The position numbers and the translations under genes were made by a program. DNA of 64,000 nt from Lumbricus rubellus (Eukaryota; Annelida; Clitellata; Crassiclitellata; Lumbricidae): assembly GCA_945859605.1 (NCBI GenBank), contig OX243814.1, positions 33,315,975 through 33,379,974 of the forward strand. The letters are read 5' to 3'. The first letter of the stretch is position 1, and every line of letters starts with the position of its first letter. Below, one piece after another: positions 62,044 to 64,000 of the stretch. The notes below the pieces were generated by a model. That model saw only the letters and a program-made list of their open reading frames with translations, was not told the DNA's origin and did not search any database.

Positions 62044-62884
62044 CTGAAGAAATACAAATCAGTGAATATATATTAGTGAAGTTTAAATAACCAAAAATTA
62101 GCCATACATAAACAAAGTGGCTGCAAGAAAATCGCATGGATAGCATGGTGTACAATTAAGTGAAGAAATTATAGAGGAAGATAACAAAGGAAAGTGAAAT
62201 AGAGATCAGAGGCAAGGCAGGAAGCGAAAAGATTAAAGGCGGTGGAATGTGTATAGAGGCGTTAAGATTTGCAGACGCCCGGAAGGGCTACAGACAATTA
62301 TGGACCGAGTAAACAAAACATTAAAAGAATATAGAATGAAAATAAATAACAAGAAAACAAAGGTCATTTAATTTTTGTCAAAATAAATTTCCTAAAATAT
62401 ATGTAAAAAAACAGCCATGAGTGAAGTCCTATGTGTGGTATTTTATCTGATTTCTACACATTCTTGATGTAACAATTGCTTTGCAACTGCAACCGCATAT
62501 CCATTATCCAATTAAACTTTCTAACACCCATCCAATTGAACCTGTTAATATCACATATCATGTTTAAGATAAGAATATGATCATACAAAAGTTCTGAAAT
62601 TTTTTTATCATCAAGAGTTCTGAAAGTGGTTTTCTCTTCCACTATTACTGATTTGGGAAAGGTCATAGAGCAGGTAGTACAAAAAAGTACTATAGTTCAT
62701 GGGATTCATCAAACATAGCAATTAAAATCACTGTAAAATCTATATTAAGTAAATGCAATTCACCCAGAAGAATAACAATAATATTAGAGGTATATTCAAT
62801 TAACAGTTGCAACCAACATATGTTCCATCTCAACACAATAATTGTTCTAAAATAACCACTTGATCACATTTGTAAATTACTTAC
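62044..62884. other. Intron of the DUF4806-domain gene
   Basis: AT-rich; nothing recognised. Confidence 0.4.
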
Positions 62885-63044
62885 CAACAATTACTTTCAA
62901 TACGTTCAGATCGCCGATACCGATTTTTCTTCCCCGACCAGCAAAATTCATGCGTTGAGCAACCGAGTTGGTCATTATGCTGGTCATAATGCGCCGTGTG
63001 GTTTCTGCCACATCTTTGCCGCCAATGGCACCCAAGTAGCGTGT
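62885..63044 (-). CDS. DUF4806-domain gene, middle exon
   Basis: Encodes TRYLGAIGGKDVAETTRRIM and NFAGRGRKIGIGDLNVLKVI, the core of DUF4806 (IGGxxxxxxTRRIL, NxxGRGxK). Acceptor CTTTACAG|AC (phase 0), donor TTG|GTAAG (phase 1). The domain has no known biochemical function; it is frequent in invertebrate proteins, some derived from transposons. Confidence 0.87.
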
Positions 63045-63529
63045 CTGTAAAGCGGTATATATACACAGCTAATACAACTACTTTCAACAACACAGTTCTT
63101 TCATAATATAAGAACAATATATTCAAGGCAAAAAGGAGAAATGGCCTGTTCAAAATATAAATTTTGCATTACTGTTTTGACTTTGTATTTTATCATTATA
63201 ACACGGCAGTCAAATCATTAAAGTTAGTAATTGCCACTATGCGAGAACCAAGCAAAATAATTAAAAACTATCAAGGTAGAGCATAAAAGACAAATATCAC
63301 ATGACTAGGCCTAAGTAGAAAGATGATTTAGATGACTGGTAACTTTATTTAGACAGGACACCAGATAACTTGCTTCTACCCTTCCCAAGGTCGATGCAGC
63401 CTTCTTTTCACTAGAATACAAAATAGTAAAACGAACTTCAGATTAATGTTAAGCTAGCAGGTGCTACTTATGGCACATCACTGCAGTGAAGTATCAGGAG
63501 GGTCAACAAATGAATGAATGAGATATTAC

Positions 63530-63750
63530 CAGCTGCTTAGCATTGTTGACATTTTCCATAAGTTTATCCAGGTCCATCATTTCATTCATATTCTGCACAG
63601 GAAGACTGACGCCATCGGGCAGATCACATGACTCGTCAGAAATGTGGGCAGAGTTGAGAATTTGCTGGAGAAGCTGCCCTTGGTGTAGCTGTTGAGCCTC
63701 GATCAATGCCAATTTTGACAATATCACCTGAACCTCTTTTGATGGCAAAC
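63530..63750 (-). CDS. DUF4806-domain gene, first visible exon (5' part outside window)
   Basis: Encodes a helical, Gln/Leu-rich stretch (LSKLALIEAQQLHQGQLLQQ) then LPDGVSLPVQNMNEMMDLDK, the start of DUF4806 (LPLxxxxDxxxLE pattern). Acceptor GCTTTAG|GT, donor CTG|GTAAT. Further 5' exons lie beyond 64,000. Confidence 0.85.
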
Positions 63751-64000
63751 CTAAAGCATCATGGTCAAGAAAATATAAACACACTGAGCATTAGCTAAGC
63801 ACCCATAAAACCTCATACATACAACAGATAACAGCGTTGTTCTATTCATATATACACAGTGCACAGGCCAGAACAAGGCATGCAGTAGAGCACGTAAAGT
63901 TGAAACTGGTAAAATCTACAGGCAGGAAACTGCAAATTCAAAGAGGGTGAAAAAACACATGCAAATATGAGGGTGCTCATCTCGCTAAACACCGCCAAAA
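63751..64000. other. Intron at the right window edge
   Basis: No coding sequence recognised up to the edge. Confidence 0.4.

Overview
The window is animal (metazoan) nuclear DNA, most likely from a marine invertebrate; the phylum cannot be fixed from sequence alone. It is AT-rich, its host genes are split by GT-AG introns, and its intergenic and intronic DNA is packed with DNA transposons, LINE/SINE remnants and minisatellites. No bacterial operons, rRNA genes or CRISPR arrays are visible.

Bases 1 to about 14,510 are most of a Maverick/Polinton (adintovirus-like) element, cut by the left window edge. Rightward: protein-primed family B DNA polymerase with an embedded HNH motif, a small zinc-knuckle protein, an adenovirus-type cysteine protease, and two fibre-like paralogues. 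Leftward: double-jelly-roll major capsid protein, a small amphipathic core/VI-like protein, two unassigned proteins (one with membrane segments), a degenerate dUTPase-like gene, a core/membrane-like protein, the penton-type minor capsid protein and the packaging ATPase. Rightward again: a phospholipase A2-like protein and a chromodomain integrase. A leftward SAP-like protein with 28-residue repeats closes the block. Together these supply replication, packaging, capsid assembly and maturation, cell attachment, membrane breach and integration. Three single-base frame breaks (dUTPase-like, minor capsid, PLA2/integrase junction) suggest a decaying copy or assembly indels.

Bases 14,972 to 28,841 hold fourteen rightward exons of a secreted-type EGF-repeat gene, including one exon of 1.9 kb with about 17 EGF modules. 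The first visible exon starts inside an EGF module, so upstream exons must lie beyond the element: the Polinton probably sits in an intron. Other introns carry a dead Tc1/mariner copy, LINE 3' ends and a hAT nested in a hAT.

Bases 31,859 to 37,269 encode, leftward, a seven-exon HMBOX1-type homeobox protein (546 aa). Bases 42,804 to 52,943 encode, leftward, a ten-exon ornithine-decarboxylase-fold protein (455 aa) that has lost catalytic residues and is probably antizyme-inhibitor-like. Bases 61,865 to the right edge carry the last three exons of a leftward DUF4806-domain gene.

The remaining DNA is a dense record of non-autonomous transposons, many bounded by intact target-site duplications: hAT-like (8 bp), Harbinger-like (3 bp), elements nested in one another, a LINE and a tRNA-SINE sharing a 3' tail, and a family of about 75-bp hairpins with a constant outer stem and variable inner stem.
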